DNA of 64,000 nucleotides from assembly GCA_002382975.1 (NCBI GenBank), contig DFTB01000017.1:1-64000 (forward strand), written 5' to 3'. Shown here in pieces: positions 45,001 through 51,697 of this stretch. The position numbers and the translations under genes are program-made. The stretch's first letter is position 1, and each line of letters opens with the position of its first letter. The notes beneath the pieces were generated by a model, which saw only the letters and a list, made by a program, of their open reading frames with translations, was not told the origin of the DNA and ran no database searches. The DNA comes from Fibrobacter sp. UBA4223. GTDB lineage: Bacteria; Fibrobacterota; Fibrobacteria; Fibrobacterales; Fibrobacteraceae.

Positions 45001-46307
45001 ACATTGTTCTAGAAAATCCGGCAATTGCGCTGTTCCAGGAATACATTTGCAAGCTAGTTTCATCTAGTGATGAGGAGGCTAAGGCTGTTGTTCTATCAAA
45101 TGTGAAGTATGACTTATTCCGAAAATGTATAGTCGAATTAACGCTTCAGGGAGATCACGAAGCGAAGAAAGTTGTTCTAGAAAATCCAGAAATCACGCTG
45201 TTTCAGAAATATATTTGCAAACTAGTTTCATCTAGTGATGAAGATGCTAAGGCTGTTGCTCTAGCAAATGTGAAGTACGACATATTCCAAAATTGCGTAG
45301 TCGAATTAGCGCTTCAGGGAGATTGCAACGCGAAGAAAGCTATCCTAGAGAATTATGAAATAAAGTTGTTTCAGGAGTGTGTTTGCAAGTTAGCCCTGAA
45401 TGATGATGTTGATGCGAAAAAGGTTGTTCAGATTAATTATGAAAATTACGAATCTTTTCAAAAATGTATGGTGAATTGTGCTTTGCAAGGAGATGATTGC
45501 TTTGCTAGGATTATTTATGAAATAATCGAAAAAATACAGGACAAAGCAGGTATTGCAATAGCTAAAATTTTCCGAGGTTTTATTGTTTCTGAAGCTCGTC
45601 AAAATGTGGAACGTGCCTTGAAATGTGTTGAAGCTGATCCTCAAAACGAAAAATATAAAGATTTTTTGATTGAAAAATGTTTGGAGAAAGATGAATGGGC
45701 GCTGACAATAATTTGTAATAATTTAGGCTGTTATGGACCTTGGATTAATGAAATCATAAAGAGCCAATGTGAAAAAAATAATCTAAAAGGATTGTTAGTT
45801 GAAAAAATCTTGCATCAGGCTAAATCTGATGACAATGCGCTAAAATATGTTGTTTGTGAAAACCCACAAGAAGAAAAATTCAAGAATTTGATTGTTGAGA
45901 GGATTCAGCAAAATAAAGATGTTTTTGAATGTATATATCGACATTATTTGCGAGAAACCTCGTCTTGTTATGGTGAGTTTGTAAAACAAAGAATTTCAAA
46001 AGAGTTTGGAGTTCACTATGAATGTGATGACGAAACTCTCAAGAAGGCTATAAGAAATTCCAGCAACGATTATTACAAGTACTTTGTTTTAGCTGCGGCT
46101 TTAAATGGCAATGAGTTGGCTTTAGCCACGGTGCGTAAAGGTTTTCTGGGTTTCGGCAGATGTATTATAGAGGGATTGTATCGTGGCACGCCTCAGGATA
46201 GAAACTATATAGCAGAATGCGTGAATAGTGATACTGTGGGTAAACTTATTAGGGAACTTGCCGGGAATGGTAACGGCGAAGCAATCAAAATTCTGCAGAT
46301 GGCATAA
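42081..46307 (+). CDS. Soluble FtsK/SpoIIIE-type ATPase with long helical-repeat C-terminus
   Basis: 1408 residues. Residues about 30-390 match the FtsK motor: an alpha-domain-like part (GPYITRVYFERDRGVRF), Walker A GTTGAGKS at 152-159, Walker B VVIDEYAD with the Asp near 268, then LATQRPS and LDYGGAERLLGKGDMLL. There are no N-terminal membrane helices and no gamma DNA-reading domain. The remaining roughly 1000 residues are helical repeats of about 30 residues, with recent duplication (45020-45200 against 45200-45380). AT-rich, probably acquired. It forms a two-gene unit with the beta-helix protein. DNA pumping or HerA-like defence roles are possible; unknown. Confidence 0.85.
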   Translation: MSFYADEFLSAKPGEFEKKEFNIGADQSLETEVSESLNAFGIRGKVIGSESGPYITRVYFERDRGVRFNSIEPLAEDLKMDLKAPSIKIMTDSERGAVAIEIPNAKRENIPFGNVFHADHSDMVIPAALGVDPKGNPVYLDIADIPHMLIAGTTGAGKSVCLNSIITSLALNCRPTDLQFLLIDPKGTEFVQYKSLKNLISGRIIDDVETALKSLAWLVEEMECRYNIFKRCECRLIDKYKQKRNFGLNDGASTCFVEDMPHIVVVIDEYADLMMNSANALQEDVKKLGNKARAAGIHLILATQRPSAKIVEGDIKTNMTTRIALKVSSIADSKTILDYGGAERLLGKGDMLLKRQDQEVPQRVHGCFISDEEIKKAIELLPQKKLYRINEEDVFENSMHDLYAQKDLKKHATWGELNAVSKIILENFSEFIDGKYDTIYQVCASEYGMDKSRINVVFSDVSGAIGDSDFYQVLQRSCSERGENCDYPFVKAVIYSSPLRWKGKDGLYLFTDYILEQAFEKDDAAAMTSVRFFCNAKTFHLDYLKEKLDNLSENGNEKVKDYLEEIKNKVVNELENEYCDDIEEYPNRDLFDQLLADAYPPLMNFLLESENEQYIIDAAVNNSCIEDFIVEQAFVNENWRDFAVSYFCDDVPFDRDDLFIDNVLKLATHDIDAAIKYLCEFPDFFDLENSFCKLTEYGQEKAINYICKQFDPSSTYSECRQEDLILECAIEGNARAVGCILDNYDIFQEELIAAFIDGRLSIENRLICHDGKNLILESVEENMDLQHHLIDEAEQEKEYAWEIISDYIDIEEFHAFVEKMLCNPLNENIESLAKQVVFANPETFSDIVLEFARNGNVSARNAIYKYIYYENDFCEYVLDDAREGNSQSQKVVYNNPQIQLFQQYILDEARLGDEDAIAVIYSHPDVDNFHNYILQQAKLSDDEAIEVIYSHPNDADFRDYILQQAKAGDYDAKNIVLENPAIALFQEYICKLVSSSDEEAKAVVLSNVKYDLFRKCIVELTLQGDHEAKKVVLENPEITLFQKYICKLVSSSDEDAKAVALANVKYDIFQNCVVELALQGDCNAKKAILENYEIKLFQECVCKLALNDDVDAKKVVQINYENYESFQKCMVNCALQGDDCFARIIYEIIEKIQDKAGIAIAKIFRGFIVSEARQNVERALKCVEADPQNEKYKDFLIEKCLEKDEWALTIICNNLGCYGPWINEIIKSQCEKNNLKGLLVEKILHQAKSDDNALKYVVCENPQEEKFKNLIVERIQQNKDVFECIYRHYLRETSSCYGEFVKQRISKEFGVHYECDDETLKKAIRNSSNDYYKYFVLAAALNGNELALATVRKGFLGFGRCIIEGLYRGTPQDRNYIAECVNSDTVGKLIRELAGNGNGEAIKILQMA

Positions 46308-46318
46308 ATCGCCGATTT

Positions 46319-46352
46319 TACCCCAAAAGATAAGGTTTTGGGGGTGTTTTTT
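46319..46352 (+). terminator. Terminator after the FtsK-like gene
   Basis: CCCCAAAA (46321-46328) pairs with TTTTGGGG (46336-46343), followed by GTGTTTTTT. It ends the AT-rich two-gene unit before the rpsB leader (46353-46561), which holds a possible CGCTTCGG-rich structured leader. Confidence 0.85.
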
Positions 46353-46561
46353 ATGCGATTTCGCCCTGAATTCCGCATTTCGAATACCGAATTATTCTAA
46401 ATTGTACTCCGCTTTGGCAATTTCGCCAGGGTAAAACCAATCACCGGCTTGCGAGAGTCGCTTCGGTGGCGCGGTCCAGAACCTCAGGTTCGCCTGGATT
46501 TTGGGCATCGCTTCGCGGCTTATTTGCAGTCCGGGTAGTAACAACCGAAAAGGAATACATT

Positions 46562-47302
46562 ATGGCAAATCTGCCTTCCGTTGAAGACCTGCTTGCTGCA
46601 GGCTCCCACTTTGGTCACCAGACTCAGCGCTGGAACCCGAAAATGAAACCCTACATCTTGGCCGAAAAGAACGGTATCTACGTTCTGAACCTGTCCAAGA
46701 CCCGTGAACTTTTGGAAGAAGCTGGCAAGGCCGCCGCCAAGATTTCTGAATCTGGCAAGACCGTGCTGTTCGTCGGCACCAAGCCCACTGCCCGTCAGTG
46801 CGTGCTGGACGCCGCCTCTACTTGCAACCAGTTCTCCGTCACCAACCGCTGGCTCGGCGGCATGCTCACCAACTTCCAGACGGTGCGCAAGTCCATCAAG
46901 AAGATTGACAAGATCGACGCCATGGAACAGGACGGCACCTTCCAGGCTCTCTCTAAGAAGGAAGTCCTGGACAAGAACCGTGAACGCGAAAAGCTGCTGG
47001 GCGTGTTCGGCGGCATCCGCGAAATGGTGAACCTTCCTGGCCTTGTGGTCGTGACTGACCTCCAGCATGAAAAGATTGCTGTGGCCGAAGCCCGTCGTCT
47101 GCACATTCCTATCATCGGCATCTGCGACACTAACGTCGACCCGACCCTCGTGGATTATCCGATTCCGGCCAACGACGACGCCGTGAAGTCCCTGAAGCTC
47201 ATCGTGGACTACATCGCCGCCAACGTTGCCAAGCGCACCACCGACAAGAAGGTGGAAAAGGAAGAAATCAAGAAGTTCGACAACGGCGAGGAAGAAAAGT
47301 AA
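46562..47302 (+). CDS. rpsB: 30S ribosomal protein S2
   Basis: 246 residues. Conserved S2 segments: LLAAGSHFGHQTQRWNPKMKPYI in parts, NRWLGGMLTNFQTVRKSI, the PGLVVVTDLQHEKIAVAEAR region and ICDTNVDPTLVDYPIPANDDA in parts. It starts at the ATG preceded by AAGGAATACATT; the 32 upstream in-frame codons are not conserved. tsf follows after one base. The leader of about 200 bases could carry S2 autoregulation, but no known motif was identified. Confidence 0.98.
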   Translation: MANLPSVEDLLAAGSHFGHQTQRWNPKMKPYILAEKNGIYVLNLSKTRELLEEAGKAAAKISESGKTVLFVGTKPTARQCVLDAASTCNQFSVTNRWLGGMLTNFQTVRKSIKKIDKIDAMEQDGTFQALSKKEVLDKNREREKLLGVFGGIREMVNLPGLVVVTDLQHEKIAVAEARRLHIPIIGICDTNVDPTLVDYPIPANDDAVKSLKLIVDYIAANVAKRTTDKKVEKEEIKKFDNGEEEK

Positions 47303-47303
47303 T

Positions 47304-48188
47304 ATGCAGATTACCGCTTCTCTCGTAAACGAACTCCGCCAGAAGACTGGCGTGGGCATGATGCAGTGCAAGAAGGCCCTCACCGAAACTGACGGCGACA
47401 TGGACAAGGCCGTTGAACTCCTCCGCAAGCAGGGTGCTGCCGTTGCTGCCAAGCGTGCCGACAAGGCCGCCAAGGAAGGCCGCATCTACCTCATCGAAAC
47501 CGCCGACAAGGCCGCAGCTTTCGAACTCTCTTGCGAAACCGAACCGGTCTCCAACAACGATGACTTCGTCGCTCTCGCTAACATGGCTGTGAAGGCTGTC
47601 GAAACTCAGGCTATCGCCTCTGTGGATGACCTGAAGAACGCCGTGGTCGATGGCAAGAAGATTAACGATGTGCTCCAGGACGTGCTCGTCAAGATCCAGG
47701 AAAACATCGATTTCCGCAAGTTCGCCGAAATCAAGAAGGTCCCGAACTCCGTGTTTGGCGTTTACAGCCACATGAAGGGCAAGATCGGCGTGATTACCGA
47801 ACTTTCTTTCGAAGGTACCGCTTCTGACGAAGCCGCTCTCAAGCAGGCTGCTAAGGACATCGCCATGCAGGCCGCCGCATTTGCTCCGGTGGCCCTGAAC
47901 GATGCCGCTGTTCCGGCCGAAACCATCGAAAAGGAAAAGGAAATCGCCAAGGCCCAGATCGAAGCTTCCGGCAAGCAGACCAAGCCCGAATTCATGCAGC
48001 GTCAGATCGACGGCCGCGTGGCTAAGGTGCTCAAGGAAATCGTTCTCGAAGACCAGGAATTCTTCATGACTGACAAGAACCCGAAGAAGCTCAGCGTCAA
48101 GGACTACCTCCAGGAAGTCGTCGCCAAGCAGCTCGGCCTTGCTAGCCTGAAGGTCGTGAACTTCATCCGCTTCGAACGCGGAAACTAG
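47304..48188 (+). CDS. tsf: Elongation factor Ts
   Basis: 294 residues. The guanine nucleotide exchange factor for EF-Tu. The conserved N-terminus (LVNELRQKTGVGMMQCKKAL) and the TDGDMDKAVELLRKQG segment are diagnostic, as are SCETEPVSNNDDF and the C-terminal KLSVKDYLQEV. It is one base downstream of rpsB. pyrH, usually next in many bacteria, comes only 15.6 kb later. Confidence 0.98.
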   Translation: MQITASLVNELRQKTGVGMMQCKKALTETDGDMDKAVELLRKQGAAVAAKRADKAAKEGRIYLIETADKAAAFELSCETEPVSNNDDFVALANMAVKAVETQAIASVDDLKNAVVDGKKINDVLQDVLVKIQENIDFRKFAEIKKVPNSVFGVYSHMKGKIGVITELSFEGTASDEAALKQAAKDIAMQAAAFAPVALNDAAVPAETIEKEKEIAKAQIEASGKQTKPEFMQRQIDGRVAKVLKEIVLEDQEFFMTDKNPKKLSVKDYLQEVVAKQLGLASLKVVNFIRFERGN

Positions 48189-48307
48189 TAGGTGCTAGGT
48201 AACAGGCAATAGGTGTTAGGTGAATAATCGCGGCTACGCCGCCAATTAAAGATTTGCGAAGCAAATGATTTGAAGCCTAAAACCTACAACCTAAGACCTG
48301 TAACCTT
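48189..48307. repeat. Facing arrays of TAGGT-type degenerate repeats after tsf
   Basis: 48189-48222 holds AGGTGCTAGGTAACAGGC-type units, and 48275-48307 holds the inverse, CCTAAAACCTACAACCTAAG-type units. They could pair as a long imperfect stem around a central part containing GATTTGCGAAGCAAAT. Similar sequence is found at 29851 and before pyrH. Confidence 0.65.
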
Positions 48308-48312
48308 TAAAT

Positions 48313-48343
48313 TGGTCGCTCCCTTGCGGGGCGGCCAGTTTTT
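48313..48343 (+). terminator. Terminator of the rpsB-tsf operon
   Basis: TGGTCGCTCC (48313-48322) pairs with GGGGCGGCCA (48328-48337), with two G-U pairs, followed by GTTTTTTTA. It ends next to the stop codon of the convergent nitroreductase gene. Confidence 0.85.
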
Positions 48344-49030
48344 TTATGCCCATTCGAAGTTTTCTTTCCCGGCCGCAATCTCGAAATTGCACTTGACAAT
48401 CCCCAGGTCCAGGGGTGCATAGCCCATAAGGTCGAAACTCGCCTTGGCGGCCACCTTGTTGCCGTCCAGTAGCGTGAAGAAAAACTTCTGCCGGTTCATC
48501 GCGGTGGGGGCGAGGAGTGCCGCCTCCATTCCCCTTTCAAACCACTCGGGGAGCGGGGCGTTCCCGCCGCGCGCATCCTTGTAAAAACGGGAGATGGGCT
48601 TGAGCTTGCGAGCGGCACCGTTTGACTCGCCGTAACCGCAGGCGATGACCATCCGCAACTTTTCGTCGGGTTCCATCTGGTAGGCACTCTTGATGTTCTT
48701 GAACGTGAGCCCCACCCAGCAACTGTTCAGCCCCAGCGACTGCATCAGCAGGACAATCCTTTGTCCGTAATAGCCCACGGCCTCTTCGTGGTTGCCGTTC
48801 TTCTTGACCACTAGCGCAATGTAGTTCTTGACGCCGGAGAATTGCCCGTACTTGAAAATCCCGGTTGAAAACGCCAGGGGCTCGTTCTGCACCAGCTGAA
48901 TGTGCAGGCCGCCTTCCGCGTTGCATTCGTCAATCAGTTTCTGGATCTCGGCCGCCTTCTCGGGCTCGATAGGCCTGTCCGTGTACTTCCGCACCGAATG
49001 CCTCTCGCGAATCGCCTGTTGCAAGTCCAT
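48344..49030 (-). CDS. Nitroreductase family protein
   Basis: 228 residues from the ATG at 49030, which has AGGAGG 6 bases upstream; longer in-frame starts run into a repeat. The FMN-binding N-terminus LQQAIRERHSVRKYTDRPIE is typical, followed by GYYGQRIVLLMQSLGLNSCWVG in parts and IACGYGE. Residues 180-210 include LLAPTAMNRQKFFF, a second nitroreductase motif that usually comes early, so this is the subgroup with a rearranged TM1586-like fold. It reduces nitro compounds, quinones or similar with NAD(P)H. Single-gene unit. Confidence 0.9.
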   Translation of the reverse strand: MDLQQAIRERHSVRKYTDRPIEPEKAAEIQKLIDECNAEGGLHIQLVQNEPLAFSTGIFKYGQFSGVKNYIALVVKKNGNHEEAVGYYGQRIVLLMQSLGLNSCWVGLTFKNIKSAYQMEPDEKLRMVIACGYGESNGAARKLKPISRFYKDARGGNAPLPEWFERGMEAALLAPTAMNRQKFFFTLLDGNKVAAKASFDLMGYAPLDLGIVKCNFEIAAGKENFEWA

Positions 49031-49140
49031 AATGCCTCCTGGGTGATGATGGTAATATAGGAGTTTTTTTCCTTCCGTTTGAACAATCAAGCATTTCTTG
49101 ACGGTTGGATTGTATTTTGTTTTGAAGGGGGAAGTCTCCC

Positions 49141-49314
49141 CCTGGCTCCAGCCGAATGTCATCCCCGCGAAGGCGGGGATCTCCCTTCGTCTTCCGCGCA
49201 CCCCCTCTAGCGGGGCTCAGACGCCGCCCCGCAAAACCATGCAAGGCGAGTGCCGCAGCCATGCTCGCATGGCTTTGGTCGAGCCGCAGGGGTTTCTGTA
49301 ACGCCCGGGCTTGA
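49141..49314. repeat. Composite intergenic repeat, copy A
   Basis: Starts CCTGGCTCCAGCCGAATG, then a REP hairpin (ATCCCCGC/GCGGGGAT) and TCCGCGCACCCCC, and ends AACGCCCGGGCTTGA. The same ends and order occur in copy B (50459-50615); the first 40 bases are identical and the middle differs. It abuts the stop codon of the PIN toxin gene. Confidence 0.75.
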
Positions 49315-49316
49315 AG

Positions 49317-49721
49317 CTATTGCAGCATGACGGAAAATTCTTGCAAACTCTTCAAGATTAGTTTCGGAAAATCTATTTCTCGAAGAACGCTGAAATGCGA
49401 ATCATTCGATACGATGAAGGTTGCATTCCCGGCAATGGCGCAGTCGACAAACTTGTTGTCATCTGAGTCATCCTTTATAAGGTCGAACCTGAAGAATGTG
49501 TCAATAAGTTCAACGGAAGGTGCGTTCAATAGGGTTTGGATGACGTTCGAGGCGATTATTGAATTTGTCTTTTGTCCAATAATCTCTTCATATTCATCAA
49601 GGATTTCGTTTGAAACGCAAAGGGTGTATTTGCCTTCCTGTAAGCCGCGCCAGACATTGAAATAAGCACCCCGCTTAGAAAGGGATGCTAAAAGGCAATT
49701 TGTATCAAGAACAATTCTCAT
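49317..49721 (-). CDS. PIN domain toxin of a toxin-antitoxin pair
   Basis: 134 residues. The PIN-fold acidic residues are seen in VLDTNCLLAS (first Asp), NEILDEYEEII (Glu), DDSDDNKFVDCAIAG (Asp pair) and VSNDSHF (last Asp). Members are Mg2+-dependent RNases; this sequence matches the 'putative toxin-antitoxin system toxin component, PIN family' group. The ATG overlaps the antitoxin stop by 4 bases (ATGA), so the two are coupled. Confidence 0.92.
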   Translation of the reverse strand: MRIVLDTNCLLASLSKRGAYFNVWRGLQEGKYTLCVSNEILDEYEEIIGQKTNSIIASNVIQTLLNAPSVELIDTFFRFDLIKDDSDDNKFVDCAIAGNATFIVSNDSHFSVLREIDFPKLILKSLQEFSVMLQ

Positions 49722-49939
49722 ATGTTCTTGTAAGGCGTCCGAAGGTGTTCGTTCAGGACGGCTTCATTTTTTTCGTTGTCCCACTCGCCGGACTCCCACA
49801 GCGCATCCATGCCGTTCTCGACACGCTTGGCGAAAACATCCGTCAGGGCAACACGAATCTCTTCCAAGGATTTAGAATCCTTGGCAAAGGAAAACATCTT
49901 CAGAAGATGCAATTGAGTCGGGTTCAGGACGGTTTCCAT
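49718..49939 (-). CDS. Antitoxin partner of the PIN toxin
   Basis: 73 residues from the ATG at 49939, with GGAG 6 bases upstream; an ATG four codons earlier (49951) is also open. Soluble, acidic, helical: LNPTQLHLLKMFSFAKDSKSL followed by EEIRVALTDVFAKRVE. It has the typical antitoxin position, upstream of and overlapping the toxin. A TATATTCC element lies about 30 bases before the start. No DNA-binding fold can be named. Confidence 0.85.
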   Translation of the reverse strand: METVLNPTQLHLLKMFSFAKDSKSLEEIRVALTDVFAKRVENGMDALWESGEWDNEKNEAVLNEHLRTPYKNI

Positions 49940-50025
49940 AGGTTGCTCCATGTTTCTAAATAGGAATATACATTATTTATGAGCTGTTTGCCAACCCTAT
50001 TCCAAGTTGGAATAGCTCTCTTTCT

Positions 50026-50382
50026 TTACAAATGGGTCCGAGAATGCCGTTTTGCTTGTAAAGTCGGTGCTCTTGCGAACTTTCCAATAGCCTTCTTTAT
50101 TTCGGCAATGTCCTCTTTTACGCTTTTGAACTTGGATTTGATATCCCTTCTCTTGGCATCTTGCTCCTCGAACGACTTGGCTTCGGGGCTGTCGCCTTGA
50201 CATAGGTATTCCGTTACTACCCGGTCGCCTTTTCTTGAAACCAGATAGAAGTAAATCTTCTGTCCGATTTTCTTTTTCCGCAGAGCCCCTTTGGGGAGGG
50301 CTTCGAGCATGGCGGAATACTTCGCCTGAAGCCTTTCCAGCCGATCGAGTTCTTCTTTCAATATTCCGTTCACGACTCTCAT
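50026..50382 (-). CDS. Hypothetical coiled-coil protein with palindromic promoter
   Basis: 118 residues, no signal. A first helix (EELDRLERLQAKYSAMLEALP), then GALRKKKIGQKIYFYLVSRKG, which looks like a short beta sheet, then a charged helix (AKRRDIKSKFKSVKEDIAEI). The pattern is found in small proteins beside toxin or nucleotidyltransferase genes, but no function is known. The ATG touches a perfect 12-base inverted repeat and lies about 10 bases after a TATATT box, so the mRNA may be nearly leaderless. A GTG three codons later is an alternative start. Confidence 0.72.
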   Translation of the reverse strand: MRVVNGILKEELDRLERLQAKYSAMLEALPKGALRKKKIGQKIYFYLVSRKGDRVVTEYLCQGDSPEAKSFEEQDAKRRDIKSKFKSVKEDIAEIKKAIGKFARAPTLQAKRHSRTHL

Positions 50383-50421
50383 TACCCTACAATATATACA
50401 ATTTTAGTGATTGTAGGGTAA
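50382..50421 (-). promoter_or_regulatory. Perfect 12-base inverted repeat enclosing a TATATT promoter box
   Basis: TTACCCTACAAT (50382-50393) and ATTGTAGGGTAA (50410-50421) are exact complements separated by 16 bases. The minus-strand TATATT box (50396-50391) overlaps the inner edge of the first arm. A dimeric repressor could bind here, possibly the gene product itself. Confidence 0.7.
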
Positions 50422-50441
50422 AATTTTTTAATATACAAAAA

Positions 50442-50451
50442 GGGGGGGGGG
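50442..50451 (+). repeat. Run of ten G upstream of the coiled-coil gene promoter
   Basis: Ten G in a row, about 20 bases beyond the outer arm of the palindrome. It is the second G10 tract in the window; both lie just upstream of promoters. Confidence 0.7.
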
Positions 50452-50458
50452 AATCCCC

Positions 50459-50615
50459 CTGGCTCCAGCCGAATGTCATCCCCGCGAAGGCGGGGATGAC
50501 ATTCGGCTTCCGCGCACCCCCACTGCGGGCGCTCAGGCGCCTAACCACCTAAAGGTGGCCATGTACACTAAGGCCTAAAGGCCAAGTGTCCAAAGGCCGC
50601 AACGCCCAGGCTTGA
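50459..50615. repeat. Composite intergenic repeat, copy B
   Basis: Direct repeat of 49141-49314: identical CCTGGCTCCAGCCGAATG start, REP hairpin and TCCGCGCACCCCC, and an AACGCCCAGGCTTGA end. The hairpin arms are longer here because GACATTCGGC mirrors GCCGAATGTC, making a near-perfect 18-base palindrome. The inner part (CACCTAAAGGTG, GGCCTAAAGGCC) is different. No gene is visible in 50616-50735. Confidence 0.75.
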
Positions 50616-50775
50616 CTCTAATCAGTTTTCAAATGTCATAATTGTTGGAAAACACGGATTTTATTCAAGTTTTTGTACTAAAGAAGTTCGTTTATAGGCC
50701 ACCCTTGGCACAATCTTGCGTTTAAACGCAAAAAAATGTATATTAAAGGTGTATAAACAACCAAGGGAGGCGATT

Positions 50776-50964
50776 ATGGCCGAAGCACTGATGGAACTCT
50801 ACGAAACGATAAGTCCAGAAGCTCAGCGGGAACTGTTCGATTTCGCCCTCTTTTTGGCGTCGAGACAGGTTTCCCGCACGAAGGATTCTGCTGTCTTGAA
50901 AAGCAGAATTGAAGATTTGAAGGCTGGGCGGAACTGTGCTGAACACGAATTGATCGAGGCCTAA
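50776..50964 (+). CDS. Antitoxin of a YoeB-type pair
   Basis: 62 residues from the ATG at 50776, preceded by GGGAGG. Contains AEALMELYETISPEAQRELF and a charged C-terminus with SRIEDLKAGRNCAEHELIE, which resembles the end of small RelB/Phd-type antitoxins that pair with Txe/YoeB toxins. It precedes the toxin by 2 bases. A TATATT box lies about 40 bases upstream (50738). Confidence 0.85.
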   Translation: MAEALMELYETISPEAQRELFDFALFLASRQVSRTKDSAVLKSRIEDLKAGRNCAEHELIEA

Positions 50965-50966
50965 AC

Positions 50967-51233
50967 ATGAAAAAAGTTTGGCACGACAGTGCGTGGGAAG
51001 AATATCTCTATTGGCAGGTTCAGGACAAGAAAACACTCAAAAGAATAAATGCCCTAGTTCAAGATATTGAACGAAACGGGGCGTTAGATGGCATTGGTAA
51101 GCCCGAACCGCTAAAGGGCGATTTGTCCGGCTATTTTAGTCGGCGTATTGATGATGCAAATCGACTGGTTTACGCCGTAAAAGACGGTGTTCTTGAGATT
51201 GTTGCTTGCAAAAGCCACTACGGCGATCACTAA
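50967..51233 (+). CDS. yoeB: Txe/YoeB family toxin
   Basis: 88 residues, the family length. Diagnostic features: KVWHDSAWEEYLYWQ at the start, LKRINALVQDIERNG, GKPEPLKGDLSGYFSRRID, ANRLVYAV, and the C-terminal CKSHYGDH with the catalytic-region His-Tyr. YoeB cleaves mRNA on the ribosome when not held by its antitoxin. It is directly downstream of the antitoxin gene. Confidence 0.95.
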   Translation: MKKVWHDSAWEEYLYWQVQDKKTLKRINALVQDIERNGALDGIGKPEPLKGDLSGYFSRRIDDANRLVYAVKDGVLEIVACKSHYGDH

Positions 51234-51444
51234 AATCGTGGCTGTTTCCCGCTTTGGAACACACCATTCCCTTTACAAATTGGCCCGAAATCGCCGTTTT
51301 CGTCACAAAAACAGGCTGCTTTGCAAATTTTTGTTGCGTCCAGGCTGTATTTAAGTTATTTTTAAATTGGACATATTAGAGAGTTTAGCTCTTGTTCTCC
51401 AATCGAAATCTGCAAATTTCAATTACACGAGGACAAGGCGAACG

Positions 51445-51625
51445 CTCACGCAGGTATGCCGTTTTTGCGGTGTATCTCGGTTTGCTATACCGACTTCTTG
51501 GCCGGTCTTTGGTCGCATGGCCAAAGGGCAACAGCCCTTTTGGGGCGTGGGTCGCTCGCGTTTATCGTGTAAAGGCATTGCAGAGCCTCGATTGGGTAAA
51601 CGCAACGATCTACGCCTTTTTTGTA
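51445..51625 (+). ncRNA. Candidate structured RNA element before the first FISUMP lipoprotein gene
   Basis: In the 464-base gap after yoeB, several perfect stems lie in series: GGTAT/ATACC (51453, 51487), TTGGCC/GGCCAA (51498, 51519), AAGGGC/GCCCTT (51524, 51534) and GCGTTTA/TAAACGC (51558, 51597), ending with a T-run at 51617-51622. Open frames here lack start signals and homologues I can recognise. It may be a leader RNA or a small RNA; no Rfam family is recognised. Confidence 0.35.
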
Positions 51626-51697
51626 TCCATACGGAAGGCTCGGTTCATTGCTGTTCAACAGGAGCGGACTCTATTGGTGTAAATGATGGAGGCTGTT

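Noticed and set aside
49200..49316. Possible tRNA or small RNA in the hairpin-rich end of composite repeat A
   Set aside because: No tRNA-like cloverleaf, T-loop GTTCRA or CCA end; the ends match the repeat at 50459.
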